Source: Actinospineispora spinosispora DSM 44797 | Lineage (GTDB): Bacteria; Actinomycetota; Actinomycetes; Mycobacteriales; Pseudonocardiaceae | NCBI RefSeq assembly: GCF_000429025.1 | Contig: NZ_KE386834.1 | Span: 336,891 to 400,890 of the forward strand | Reading direction: 5' to 3' | DNA: 64,000 bases | Shown: in pieces, positions 7,557 through 15,560 of the stretch | Numbering within the stretch: the stretch's first letter is position 1 | Layout of the letters: every line of letters begins with the position of its first letter | Position numbers and translations under genes: made by a program | Notes under the pieces: generated by a model | Databases searched by the model: none | What the model was told of the DNA's origin: nothing | The model's input: the letters and a program-made list of their open reading frames with translations, nothing else

Positions 7557-8564
7557 ATGGCGCTCCCCACTCTCCTCGGTACTTCGCGAACCGCCGCACC
7601 CGGACAGTCGGTGCCGGCTCGCGTTGCCCCGTTGGCCGACGCCGATCAGCTCCCCGAGCTCGATCTGCACCAGCGGCCGTGGCCGGGGCGTGAGATCGCC
7701 GCCGGCGGTATCACCATGCACGTCAGGGAAACCCCTGGTCCCGCTGGTGAGACGCCCGCCGTGTACCTGCACGGGCTGTCCGGCTCGGCGACCAACTGGA
7801 CCGACCTCGCGGCGCAGCTGGCGCCGCACGCGCCGGGTATGGCGCTGGACCTTCCGGGTTTCGGTCACTCGCAGCCGCCGGCCACCGCCGTCTACGGTCC
7901 GCTCGCGCAGGCTGAGGCGGTACTGAGCTTCCTCGAGGGTCTGGACCGGCCGGTGCACCTGCTGGGCAACTCCCTCGGCGGGATGGTGGCGTTGATGGTC
8001 GCGGCGCGGCGCCCCGAGCTGGTGCGCAGCCTCGCGCTGCTCGCGCCCGCCATGCCGGACCGGCGGCCCGACCCCCGGCGGATGTCCGATCCGAGGATGG
8101 CGCTGGCCGCGATCCCGTTCCTGCGCGCCCGGATCGCCCGGCAGCTCGCTGAGATGACGCCGAGGCAGCGCGTCGAGCAGATGCTGCAGCTGTGCTGGGG
8201 TGATCCCGGCTCGGTGAAGGAGCACCGCATCGAGGAGGCGATCGCCGAGGGCGACGCGCGCATGCGGGTGCCGTGGGTCGGCGACGCGCTGTGGCTCACC
8301 ACCAAGGCCATGGTGCGCGTGTGGTTCGCCGGGCCGAACCTGTGGTCGCTCGCCGCGAAGGTGAACACGCCCGCGCTCGTCGTCTGGGGTGGCCGGGACA
8401 AGCTGGTCTCTCCCCGCCTGGCCCGCCGGACCACGGCGACGCTGCCGAACGGCCGGCTGCTGGCGTTGCCCGAGGTCGGGCACGTTCCGCAGATCGAACG
8501 GCCGGTCCCGGTGGCGCGCGCCGTTCTCGGTATGTGGCAGGCGGTCGAGTCCGGACGCTGGTGA
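7557..8564 (+). CDS. Alpha/beta hydrolase upstream of moeZ
   Basis: A 335-residue alpha/beta hydrolase. It has the HG oxyanion motif (YLHGLSGSATNW), the nucleophile elbow GNSLGG (about residue 140), the acid in WGGRDKLVS and histidine in EVGHVPQIE. The roughly 40 residues before the core are variable and Pro-rich. Esterase or lipase-like with unknown substrate. ATG 7557 directly follows AGAGGG, too close for a normal ribosome-binding site, so the transcript may be nearly leaderless. It is divergent from the TetR gene and lies 100 nt before moeZ. Confidence 0.83.
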   Translation: MALPTLLGTSRTAAPGQSVPARVAPLADADQLPELDLHQRPWPGREIAAGGITMHVRETPGPAGETPAVYLHGLSGSATNWTDLAAQLAPHAPGMALDLPGFGHSQPPATAVYGPLAQAEAVLSFLEGLDRPVHLLGNSLGGMVALMVAARRPELVRSLALLAPAMPDRRPDPRRMSDPRMALAAIPFLRARIARQLAEMTPRQRVEQMLQLCWGDPGSVKEHRIEEAIAEGDARMRVPWVGDALWLTTKAMVRVWFAGPNLWSLAAKVNTPALVVWGGRDKLVSPRLARRTTATLPNGRLLALPEVGHVPQIERPVPVARAVLGMWQAVESGRW

Positions 8565-8664
8565 ACAAGCTCCCACGGGGTACGGCGGTGCGTGGGAAGA
8601 TTGGTACCGGTTCGGGCGTTACAGCCCGTAGGACGTTGTAGATCCGAAGGAGAGCGAGACCCCG

Positions 8665-9837
8665 ATGTCACTACCGCCGCTCGTTGAGCCGGCCGCAGAG
8701 CTGTCCAAGGAAGAGGTCGAGCGCTACAGCCGCCACCTGATCATCCCGGACGTCGGGATGGCCGGTCAGAAACGGCTGAAGAACGCGAAGGTCCTCGTCG
8801 TCGGTGCCGGTGGTCTCGGTTCGCCCGCGCTGCTGTACCTGGCCGCCGCCGGGGTGGGCACGTTGGGCATCGTGGAGTTCGACGAGGTCGACACGTCGAA
8901 CCTGCAGCGCCAGATCATCCACGGTCAGTCCGACGTCGGCCGTCCGAAGGCCGAGTCGGCGCGGGACTCCATCAAGGAGGTCAACCCGCTCGTCGAGGTG
9001 CGGCTGCACCAGGTCCACCTCGACTCGTCGAACGTGCTGGACATCTTCCGGGACTACGACCTGATCCTGGACGGCACCGACAACTTCGCCACTCGCTACC
9101 TGGTCAACGACGCCGCCGTGCTGCTGGGCAAGCCGTACGTGTGGGGCTCGATCTTCCGCTTCGAGGGCCAGGCCTCGGTGTTCTGGGAGGACGCGCCCAA
9201 CGGGCTCGGCCTGAACTACCGCGACCTCTACCCCGAGCCGCCGCCCCCCGGCATGGTGCCGTCCTGCGCCGAAGGCGGCGTGCTGGGTGTGCTGTGCGCG
9301 TCCATCGGCTCGATCATGGTGAACGAGGCGATCAAGCTGATCACCGGCATCGGTGAGCCGCTGCTGGGCAGGCTGATGGTCTACGACGCACTGGAGATGA
9401 GCTACCGCACGATCAAGGTCCGCAAGGACCCGGCGACGCAGCCGATCACCGAGCTGATCGACTACGAGGCCTTCTGCGGCGCGGTGACCGAGGACGCGCA
9501 GAACGCCGCCGCCGGCAACACCATCACCGCCGCGGAGCTCAAGGAGATGATCGACGCGGGCAAGGACTTCGCGCTGATCGACGTCCGGGAGCAGAACGAG
9601 TACGAGATCGTGAACATCCCCGGTGCGGTGCTGATCCCGAAGGACCGCATCCTGTCCGGTGAGGCGCTGTCGGAGATTCCGCAGGACAGGCCGGTGGTGC
9701 TGCACTGCAAGTCGGGTGCGCGCTCCGCGGAGGCGCTGGCCTCGCTGCACAAGGCGGGCTTCAAGGACGCCGTGCACGTCGGCGGCGGGGTCCTGGCCTG
9801 GGTCAAGCAGGTCGACCCCTCGCTGCCCACCTACTGA
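8665..9837 (+). CDS. moeZ: Adenylyltransferase/sulfurtransferase MoeZ
   Basis: A 390-residue fusion of a MoeB/ThiF-type adenylating domain (about 15-250) and a C-terminal rhodanese domain (about 285-385). The ATP loop GAGGLGSP is at 47-54 and the rhodanese active-site loop HCKSGA has Cys348. It activates and thiolates ubiquitin-like sulfur carriers for molybdopterin, thiamine or cysteine synthesis. The paired CxxC zinc motifs of E. coli MoeB are absent, as is usual in MoeZ. ATG 8665 follows a GAAGGAG sequence. MoCo supply is relevant to the molybdopterin nitrate reductase 8 kb away. A GC hairpin terminator follows. Confidence 0.95.
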   Translation: MSLPPLVEPAAELSKEEVERYSRHLIIPDVGMAGQKRLKNAKVLVVGAGGLGSPALLYLAAAGVGTLGIVEFDEVDTSNLQRQIIHGQSDVGRPKAESARDSIKEVNPLVEVRLHQVHLDSSNVLDIFRDYDLILDGTDNFATRYLVNDAAVLLGKPYVWGSIFRFEGQASVFWEDAPNGLGLNYRDLYPEPPPPGMVPSCAEGGVLGVLCASIGSIMVNEAIKLITGIGEPLLGRLMVYDALEMSYRTIKVRKDPATQPITELIDYEAFCGAVTEDAQNAAAGNTITAAELKEMIDAGKDFALIDVREQNEYEIVNIPGAVLIPKDRILSGEALSEIPQDRPVVLHCKSGARSAEALASLHKAGFKDAVHVGGGVLAWVKQVDPSLPTY

Positions 9838-9851
9838 GCGAACACGTCGAG

Positions 9852-9880
9852 GTCCGGCGCCGTCTCCCTCGGCGCCGGAC
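9852..9880 (+). terminator. moeZ terminator
   Basis: GTCCGGCGCCG at 9852-9862 pairs with CGGCGCCGGAC at 9870-9880 around a 7-nt loop, 15 nt after the stop. Confidence 0.75.
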
Positions 9881-9881
9881 T

Positions 9882-9946
9882 TCGCACATCTCGGTGTTGC
9901 TTCGCAGACGTTCGGACATGTGCGACGCGACACGAGCGTGTGCAAG
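9882..9946. repeat. Palindromic intergenic repeat family A, copy 2 (degenerate)
   Basis: It contains GCTTCGCAGACGTTCGG and TGTGCGACGCGACACGAG, matching the two arms of the 2397-2460 palindrome with many mismatches. It lies between the convergent moeZ and membrane-protein genes. Confidence 0.65.
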
Positions 9947-9949
9947 GTG

Positions 9950-10948
9950 TCAGCGGGCGAGCTCCGCTGCCAGTGTCGACGTGGTCACGCCCGGGGTGTC
10001 GTGGGCCCGTAGTTCCGCGTAGGTGACCACCATGGTCGCGGCGATGTACACGAATGCCGGCAGCGACAGGAGCGAGGCGATGATCGCTCCGGCCGTGACC
10101 GCGACGGTCACCCCGACCGTCATGCCGAGACCCACACCGATCAGCCCCGCGATCAACGCGACCACCACGCCGTACCCCCACACGACCAGCATCATGATGG
10201 CGACCCGGCCCGCGGTCGCCCAGAACCGGCCCCGGGTCAGCACGAAACACCGGCCGATCCCCGCGCGTTCGACCACGACGACACCGGCGAGCGGGACCAG
10301 GAGCGCGACCAGCAGGTAGACGCCCGGAGCGATCAGCAGAATCATGCCGAGGTAGGTCAGGACCACGCCGAGAAGTGTCCAGCCGAGCAGCGGCGGATAG
10401 CGCTTCATGGCCACGGGCAGCGCATCCACGGCGGAGGTTCGCCGGCCCGATGCGTTGCGGATGATCACACAGTAGGACACGGCCGCCGCCGCCACGCCGA
10501 ACAGGAAGATCGCCGCGTAGGTCACGAGAAAGCCGGGGCTGAGCGTCGCCAGCTGGTCGGCTCCCGGCTGCACGGCTGCGGGGTCGAACGCACCGGACCG
10601 AGCGGCCGCGGCATTGGCCTGTGCGACGGCCATCGCCCCGGTGAACTGATCGACGGCCAGGTTGCCGAGCATGACCAGGTAGACGGCGTTGGCGATCACC
10701 GGCAGGAACTGCACGATCGCGAGCTGGGTGAAGTGCTGCCTGACGATGGCGATACTGCGCTGGAACCAGCCGGAGAAGTCCGACGGCATCAGCGGGTCGT
10801 GCACGGTCGACGAGTTCCAGCCCGAGGGCGCGGCCGGCTGGACGGGGTGCGGGTACGGCTGATGTGGGTAGGTCTGCTGAGGGTGGGCAGGCTGCGCGTA
10901 CGGGTGGACCTGATCGGGTGCGTTCTGCTCCGGGTGCGGCGTCGACAT
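9950..10948 (-). CDS. Multi-pass membrane protein with proline-rich N-terminus
   Basis: A 332-residue protein. The first 55 residues are Pro/His/Gln/Tyr-rich and soluble (PHPEQNAPDQVHPYAQPAHP), followed by a short amphipathic segment (SDFSGWFQRSIAIVRQHF) and about five to six hydrophobic helices. The layout resembles actinobacterial membrane proteins related to the glycerophosphoryl diester phosphodiesterase membrane domain (DUF7544/YciC-like), but no catalytic motif is visible. It starts at ATG 10948 and is divergent from the TIGR02569-like gene. Function unknown. Confidence 0.75.
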   Translation of the reverse strand: MSTPHPEQNAPDQVHPYAQPAHPQQTYPHQPYPHPVQPAAPSGWNSSTVHDPLMPSDFSGWFQRSIAIVRQHFTQLAIVQFLPVIANAVYLVMLGNLAVDQFTGAMAVAQANAAAARSGAFDPAAVQPGADQLATLSPGFLVTYAAIFLFGVAAAAVSYCVIIRNASGRRTSAVDALPVAMKRYPPLLGWTLLGVVLTYLGMILLIAPGVYLLVALLVPLAGVVVVERAGIGRCFVLTRGRFWATAGRVAIMMLVVWGYGVVVALIAGLIGVGLGMTVGVTVAVTAGAIIASLLSLPAFVYIAATMVVTYAELRAHDTPGVTTSTLAAELAR

Positions 10949-11110
10949 GGCGGGAACGTAGCGACCGACGGGCCGAGGCGTGGGCACTTCGGGCAAAATA
11001 CGTCGGCACGGCGAGTAGGGAGCGTCCGTCACCTGCCCACTCCTTCGAGTGATCAGGCTTTTGCGTGGCGTGCCGCTGAAGTGGCATTTTCGCCGGTACC
11101 GTGGCTGACT

Positions 11111-11965
11111 GTGAGCACTGTGGCAGATCACCTTGCTGAATACGGCTTCGACGTCACCGAGTCGGGTTCCGATCGTGACGGATTGCCAACGCATGTGCAC
11201 AACGCGTTCGGCGTGCGCGACATCCCGGCGGTGCCGGTGCGCATCGCCGGCATGCCCGCGTGGCACTGCGGGGACGTGCTCATCAGACCGGTGACCGACA
11301 ACGCGCTCGCCTCCTGGTCGGCGCGGGTGCTCGACACGCTGGCACCGGACGGGCTGCGGGTGGCGCGGCCGCTGCGCAGCTCCGACGGCCGGTGGGTCGT
11401 GTCGGGCTTCTCGGCCTGCCAGTACCTCGGTGGCCAGGAGGAACCCCGCTACAGCGAGATGGTGGCGGCGTCGCTGCGGTTGCACGCCGCGACCGCGTCG
11501 GTCCGCAGGCCGAGGCTGCTCGACGACCGGGACGACCTCGTGTCCCGAGCGGACGCCGCGGCGTGGGGCGAACGGACCATCACACTGGACCCGGCGACCG
11601 GTGGGCTGCTGTTCAACGAGCTGGCCAGCTACCGGACGAAGCTGCGGCTGGCGTCGCAGGTCGTGCACGGCGACCTGTTCGGCACCGTGCTGTTCGACGG
11701 CAACGCCGCGCCGATCGTGTTCGACCTGCTGCCCTTCTGGCGTCCGGTCGAATGGGCCGCCGCCGTCATCGTGGTCGACGCGCTGGCCTGGGGCGGAGCG
11801 CCACCCGAGCTGGTCGGCGAGTGGTCACACCTGGACGCGTGGCCGCAGGCACTGCTCCGCGCACTGCTGTTCCGGGTCGCGCTGCACGCGCAGCACCCGG
11901 CCGCGACGACCGAGTCGCTCCGAGGCCTGGAGTACGCCGCTGACCTGGTGCTGGCCCGCCTGTAG
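11111..11965 (+). CDS. TIGR02569-like actinobacterial protein, aminoglycoside phosphotransferase-like fold
   Basis: A 284-residue protein resembling the actinobacterial TIGR02569 family (Rv3205c-like, from memory). It carries a kinase-like catalytic loop VVHGDLFGTVLFDG followed by PIVFDLLPFWRP, similar to the HGD...N and DxxP patterns of aminoglycoside/choline kinases; Thr replaces the usual Asn of that loop. The substrate is unknown. GTG 11111 is chosen as the first codon giving the typical N-terminus. In M. tuberculosis the homologue is adjacent to moeZ and the Rv3204 ATL gene; here about 18 kb, including the nitrate genes, separates it from ATL. Confidence 0.75.
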   Translation: MSTVADHLAEYGFDVTESGSDRDGLPTHVHNAFGVRDIPAVPVRIAGMPAWHCGDVLIRPVTDNALASWSARVLDTLAPDGLRVARPLRSSDGRWVVSGFSACQYLGGQEEPRYSEMVAASLRLHAATASVRRPRLLDDRDDLVSRADAAAWGERTITLDPATGGLLFNELASYRTKLRLASQVVHGDLFGTVLFDGNAAPIVFDLLPFWRPVEWAAAVIVVDALAWGGAPPELVGEWSHLDAWPQALLRALLFRVALHAQHPAATTESLRGLEYAADLVLARL

Positions 11966-12049
11966 AGCACGGGGTGGGGCTAGCCCCACCGGGGACCGGC
12001 GGGCGCACCGGATGGGAAAGAGCTGGCGCTGCTCATAGCGTCGGGCACC

Positions 12050-13393
12050 ATGAACACCATGCCCGCATCGTCGGTCGCGCCCGGCGCCGAAGCCACGCTC
12101 GCCACCGCGCGGCGCCCCGCCCGAGGCCGCCTGGCCACCGTGGCGAGCGACTCCGCCTACGTGCTCACCGGATGGATCATCGCGGTCGTCGGCTTCGCGC
12201 TGATCATGCCGCTGTTCTCGGCGGGCCTCGGCACCGTGGTGATCGGTGTCGGCTTCCTGCTGCTGTTGCTGGTGCTGTTCGTCGCGCAGGGATTCGCGAC
12301 GCTGGAACGGACCCGGATCCGGGTGGTGACCGGGATCGACGTCCCGGAACCGGCCTATCGGCGGTCACCGGAAGGCACACGGCTGCGTGGCCGGGTCTGG
12401 AACGTGCTGTCCGACGGCCGACGGTGGCTGGACCTGCTGTACGCGTTCCTGGCGCCCATCCCGAACCTCGTGGCGTTCCCGATCGCGCTGGCCTGGTGGG
12501 CGACGACGGTGGTCGGGCTCGCGTACCCGCTCTACGACTGGGCGCTGCCCTACGGGCCGGACAACCATAGCCTCGCCGACCTGATGGGGTTCGGGCATTC
12601 GGCGACCGCTCGGATCACGGTGAACTTCGGTGTCGGTCTGCTCGCGGCGCTCACCCTGCCGTTCGTGCTGCGGCTCCTCGCGGTCGTGGTGGCCTCGTTC
12701 GGCCGGGGTCTGCTGACCCGGCAGCGCGCGGCCGTCCTCGCGGAGCGGGTGTCCGCGCTGACCGAGAGCCGCGCGGCCGCCGCATCGGCGGAGGCCAACG
12801 CGCTGCGCCGGCTGGAGCGCGACCTCCATGACGGCCCGCAGCAGCGGCTCGTGCGGCTGGCGATGGACCTGGGCACGGCGCAGCGCAGGCTGCACTCCGA
12901 CCCGACCTCGGCGGGACCACTGATCAGCGGGGCGATCGACCAGACCAGGGAGACCCTGGAAGAGCTCCGCGCGCTGTCGCGGGGGATCGCGCCGCCGGTG
13001 CTCGCCGACCGGGGGCTGCCCGCCGCGCTCGCGGCGCTGGCCGCGCGCTGCCCGGTGCCGGTCGCGCTGCGGACCGAGCGGGTCGAGGCCGGCCTGAGCT
13101 CCGCGACCGAGAACGGCGCCTACTTCGTGGTGGCCGAGGCGCTGACGAACGTCGCCAAACACAGCGCGGCCACCGAGGCGACCGTGCACGTCGTCGAGGA
13201 CAACGGGGTACTGAGCGTGACGGTCACCGACAACGGCACCGGCGGGGCGCATCCCGCCAAGGGGCACGGGCTGGCCGGGCTGATCGACCGGGTCCACGCC
13301 CTGGACGGCGGCCTGCAGGTCCACAGCCCGCCAGGGGGCCCGACCGTGCTGGCCGCTCGGCTGCCGGTCGTCCCGGATCGGGCGCGCAGCTGA
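12050..13393 (+). CDS. NarL-type sensor histidine kinase
   Basis: A 447-residue membrane histidine kinase. The N-terminal half (about 35-240) has four hydrophobic helices with little extracellular loop, fitting the putative sensor domain typical of actinobacterial HisKA_3 kinases. The dimerisation/phosphoacceptor helix is RRLERDLHDGPQQRLV with His260, followed by an HATPase_c domain with ENGAYFVVAEALTNVAKHS, VTDNGTGG and HGLAGLIDRV. It phosphorylates the response regulator encoded immediately downstream (TGATG overlap). The signal is unknown; nitrate sensing should not be assumed because no periplasmic nitrate-binding domain is seen. Confidence 0.92.
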   Translation: MNTMPASSVAPGAEATLATARRPARGRLATVASDSAYVLTGWIIAVVGFALIMPLFSAGLGTVVIGVGFLLLLLVLFVAQGFATLERTRIRVVTGIDVPEPAYRRSPEGTRLRGRVWNVLSDGRRWLDLLYAFLAPIPNLVAFPIALAWWATTVVGLAYPLYDWALPYGPDNHSLADLMGFGHSATARITVNFGVGLLAALTLPFVLRLLAVVVASFGRGLLTRQRAAVLAERVSALTESRAAAASAEANALRRLERDLHDGPQQRLVRLAMDLGTAQRRLHSDPTSAGPLISGAIDQTRETLEELRALSRGIAPPVLADRGLPAALAALAARCPVPVALRTERVEAGLSSATENGAYFVVAEALTNVAKHSAATEATVHVVEDNGVLSVTVTDNGTGGAHPAKGHGLAGLIDRVHALDGGLQVHSPPGGPTVLAARLPVVPDRARS

Positions 13394-14037
13394 TGCGGGT
13401 GGTGCTCGCTGAGGACTCGGTGCTGCTGCGGGAGGGTCTGATCCGGCTGCTGGAGGAGGCGGACTGCCAGGTCGTCGCCGCCGTCGCGGACGGGCCGGGC
13501 CTGATCGCGGCGGTCGGCGAGCACCGGCCGGACGTGTCCGTGGTCGACATCCGGATGCCGCCGACGCACACCGACGAAGGGCTGCGCGCCGCGGTGGAGG
13601 TCCGGCGGCGCCAGCCCGGCGCGAAGATGCTCATGCTGTCGCAGTACGTCGAGGTGACCTACGCCGGAGACCTGCTGGCCGACCGCGCCGGGGGTGTCGG
13701 GTACCTGCTCAAGGACCGGGTCGCCGACGTCGACGAGCTCACCGACGCGCTGCGCAGGGTCGCCGCCGGCGGCACCGTGCTGGACCCACAGGTCGTCGCA
13801 CAGCTGTTCGCCGCGCGCCGCGACCCGCTCGCCTCGCTGACCCCTCGGGAGCGTGAGGTGCTCGGGTTGATGGCCGAGGGCAGGACGAACACCGCGATCT
13901 GTGCGCGCCTGGTGATCAGTGAAGGTGCCGTGGAGAAGCACATCGGCAACATCTTCGCCAAGCTCGGGCTCGCTCCGTCCCAGGGCGACCATCGCCGGGT
14001 GATGGCGGTGCTCACCTATCTCCGGATCGGTGAATGA
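13393..14037 (+). CDS. LuxR/NarL-family response regulator
   Basis: A 214-residue two-domain regulator. The receiver domain has the acidic pair (AEDS), phosphoacceptor Asp52 in VVDIRMP and Lys in LLKDR; the C-terminal LuxR-type helix-turn-helix is at about 150-205 (LTPREREVLGLMAEGRTN, EGAVEKHIGNIFAKL). It is translationally coupled to the kinase (stop TGA and start ATG share a base) and lies 67 nt upstream of narK, so narK could be a target, but no operator is recognised. Confidence 0.93.
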   Translation: MRVVLAEDSVLLREGLIRLLEEADCQVVAAVADGPGLIAAVGEHRPDVSVVDIRMPPTHTDEGLRAAVEVRRRQPGAKMLMLSQYVEVTYAGDLLADRAGGVGYLLKDRVADVDELTDALRRVAAGGTVLDPQVVAQLFAARRDPLASLTPREREVLGLMAEGRTNTAICARLVISEGAVEKHIGNIFAKLGLAPSQGDHRRVMAVLTYLRIGE

Positions 14038-14104
14038 GAACCACTTTTCACAGCTGTCACGTGGCGCCATCTGCCGGTAACGGCCGCTTCCTACCGTTCG
14101 CGCC

Positions 14105-15511
14105 ATGACTCAAGCAGCAAAGAAGTCGGGGGCATTCGAGGACCGGAGCATCGCGCCACCGGTCCGTCGAGGACGGTGGATCGACCACTGGACGCCCGAG
14201 GACCCCGACTTCTGGGCACGCACCGGCGCGAAGGTGGCGAACCGCAACCTGTGGTTCTCCATCTTCGTCGAGCACGTCGGGTTCGCGGTGTGGTCCCTGT
14301 GGTCGGTGTTCGTGCTGTTCATGGGGCCCGAGTACCACATCGACGCGGCGGGCAAGTTCTTCCTCGTGTCCACCCCGACGCTGGTCGGCGCGGTGCTGCG
14401 GGTGCCCTACACGTTCGCCGTGGCGCGGTTCGGCGGACGCAACTTCACCGTGGTCAGCGGCCTGCTGCTGCTCATCCCGACCGTCGCGGCGGCGTCAGTG
14501 CTGCACCCCGGCACGTCGTACACGACGTTCATGCTGGTCGCGGCACTCGCCGGGTTCGGAGGCGGCAACTTCGCCTCGTCCATGACCAACATCAACACAC
14601 TGTTCCCGGAGGGCCGCAAGGGGCTCGCGCTCGGGCTGAACGCGGGTGGCGGCAACCTCGGTGTGGCGGTGGTCCAGCTGATCGGGCTGCTGATCATCGC
14701 GGTCAGCGGAGCGGCACACCCGAGGCTGATGCTCGTGGTGTACATCCCGCTCGTGGTGGTCTCCGCGCTGTGCGCCGCCCTGTTCATGGACAACCTGAGC
14801 ACGGTGCGCAACGACACCGGCGCGGCGAAGGCGGCGGTCAGCGATCCACAGACGTCGATCATGTCGCTGCTCTACATCGGGACGTTCGGGTCGTTCATCG
14901 GCTACAGCTTCGCGTTCGGGCTGGTCCTGCAGAGCCAGTTCGGGCGGACGCCGCTGCAGGCGACAGCGGTGACCTTCATCGGGCCGCTGCTCGGTTCGCT
15001 GATCCGTCCGGTGGGCGGCTGGCTGTCCGACCGGGTCGGCGGCACGCGCGTGACGTTCTGGAACTTCCTGCTCATGGGGATGGCGACGCTGGTCTGCATC
15101 CTCGCGTCGGGTTCGAAGTCGTTGGCGCTGTTCACGATCGGGTTCATCGCGCTGTTCGTGTTCTCCGGGCTCGGCAACGGGTCGACCTACAAGATGATCC
15201 CGGCGATCTTCCGGGCCAAGGCGCTCGCCGAGATCGACGCGGGGGAGTCCAGCGAGACGGCGCTGCTGCGGGCGCGGCGGATCAGCGGCGCGGCGATCGG
15301 GATCATCTCGGCGGTCGGCGCGCTCGGCGGGCTGCTGATCAACCTGGCGTTCCGGCAGTCGTTCGCCGTGGCGAAGAGCGGAGTGCCGGCGTTCTACGGC
15401 TTCCTGGCGTTCTACGTGCTGTGCGCGGCGGTCACCTACGTCGTCTACCTGCGCAAGGTCCGCACGGTCGCCGAGCCGTCCGGCGCCGCAATGGCCTACG
15501 CGAGCGTCTGA
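14105..15511 (+). CDS. narK: NarK-type nitrate/nitrite transporter
   Basis: A 468-residue MFS transporter with about 12 membrane helices. Both NarK nitrate-signature regions are present: GFGGGNFASSMTNINTLFP near residue 155 and GLGNGSTYKMIPAIF near residue 357. It carries nitrate in (or exchanges nitrite) across the cytoplasmic membrane and would supply the nitrate reductase and NirBD encoded 3-10 kb downstream. It is followed by a perfect 21-bp hairpin. The upstream gap contains GTCAC and GTAAC 21 nt apart, a poor match to a GlnR box. Confidence 0.92.
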   Translation: MTQAAKKSGAFEDRSIAPPVRRGRWIDHWTPEDPDFWARTGAKVANRNLWFSIFVEHVGFAVWSLWSVFVLFMGPEYHIDAAGKFFLVSTPTLVGAVLRVPYTFAVARFGGRNFTVVSGLLLLIPTVAAASVLHPGTSYTTFMLVAALAGFGGGNFASSMTNINTLFPEGRKGLALGLNAGGGNLGVAVVQLIGLLIIAVSGAAHPRLMLVVYIPLVVVSALCAALFMDNLSTVRNDTGAAKAAVSDPQTSIMSLLYIGTFGSFIGYSFAFGLVLQSQFGRTPLQATAVTFIGPLLGSLIRPVGGWLSDRVGGTRVTFWNFLLMGMATLVCILASGSKSLALFTIGFIALFVFSGLGNGSTYKMIPAIFRAKALAEIDAGESSETALLRARRISGAAIGIISAVGALGGLLINLAFRQSFAVAKSGVPAFYGFLAFYVLCAAVTYVVYLRKVRTVAEPSGAAMAYASV

Positions 15512-15514
15512 ACA

Positions 15515-15560
15515 CCCGTGAGTGGCGAGTGGTCCGATAGGACCACTCGCCACTCACGGG
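15515..15560. terminator. GTGAGTGGCGAGTGG hairpin (family B, copy 3)
   Basis: Perfect 21-bp stem (15515-15535 with 15540-15560) and a 4-nt GATA loop. It fills the whole gap between the convergent narK and nucleotidyltransferase-like genes and abuts the stop codon of the latter at 15561. The arm core is the same as at 6634 and 6691. Confidence 0.85.

Noticed and set aside
12050..14037. Nitrate-sensing NarX/NarL pair because it precedes narK
   Set aside because: The kinase lacks a periplasmic nitrate-binding sensor and the regulator is a generic NarL-fold type; adjacency alone is not enough.
14050..14104. GlnR box before narK
   Set aside because: GTCAC and GTAAC are present but 21 rather than 22 nt apart, and the GAAAC-type half-sites are missing.
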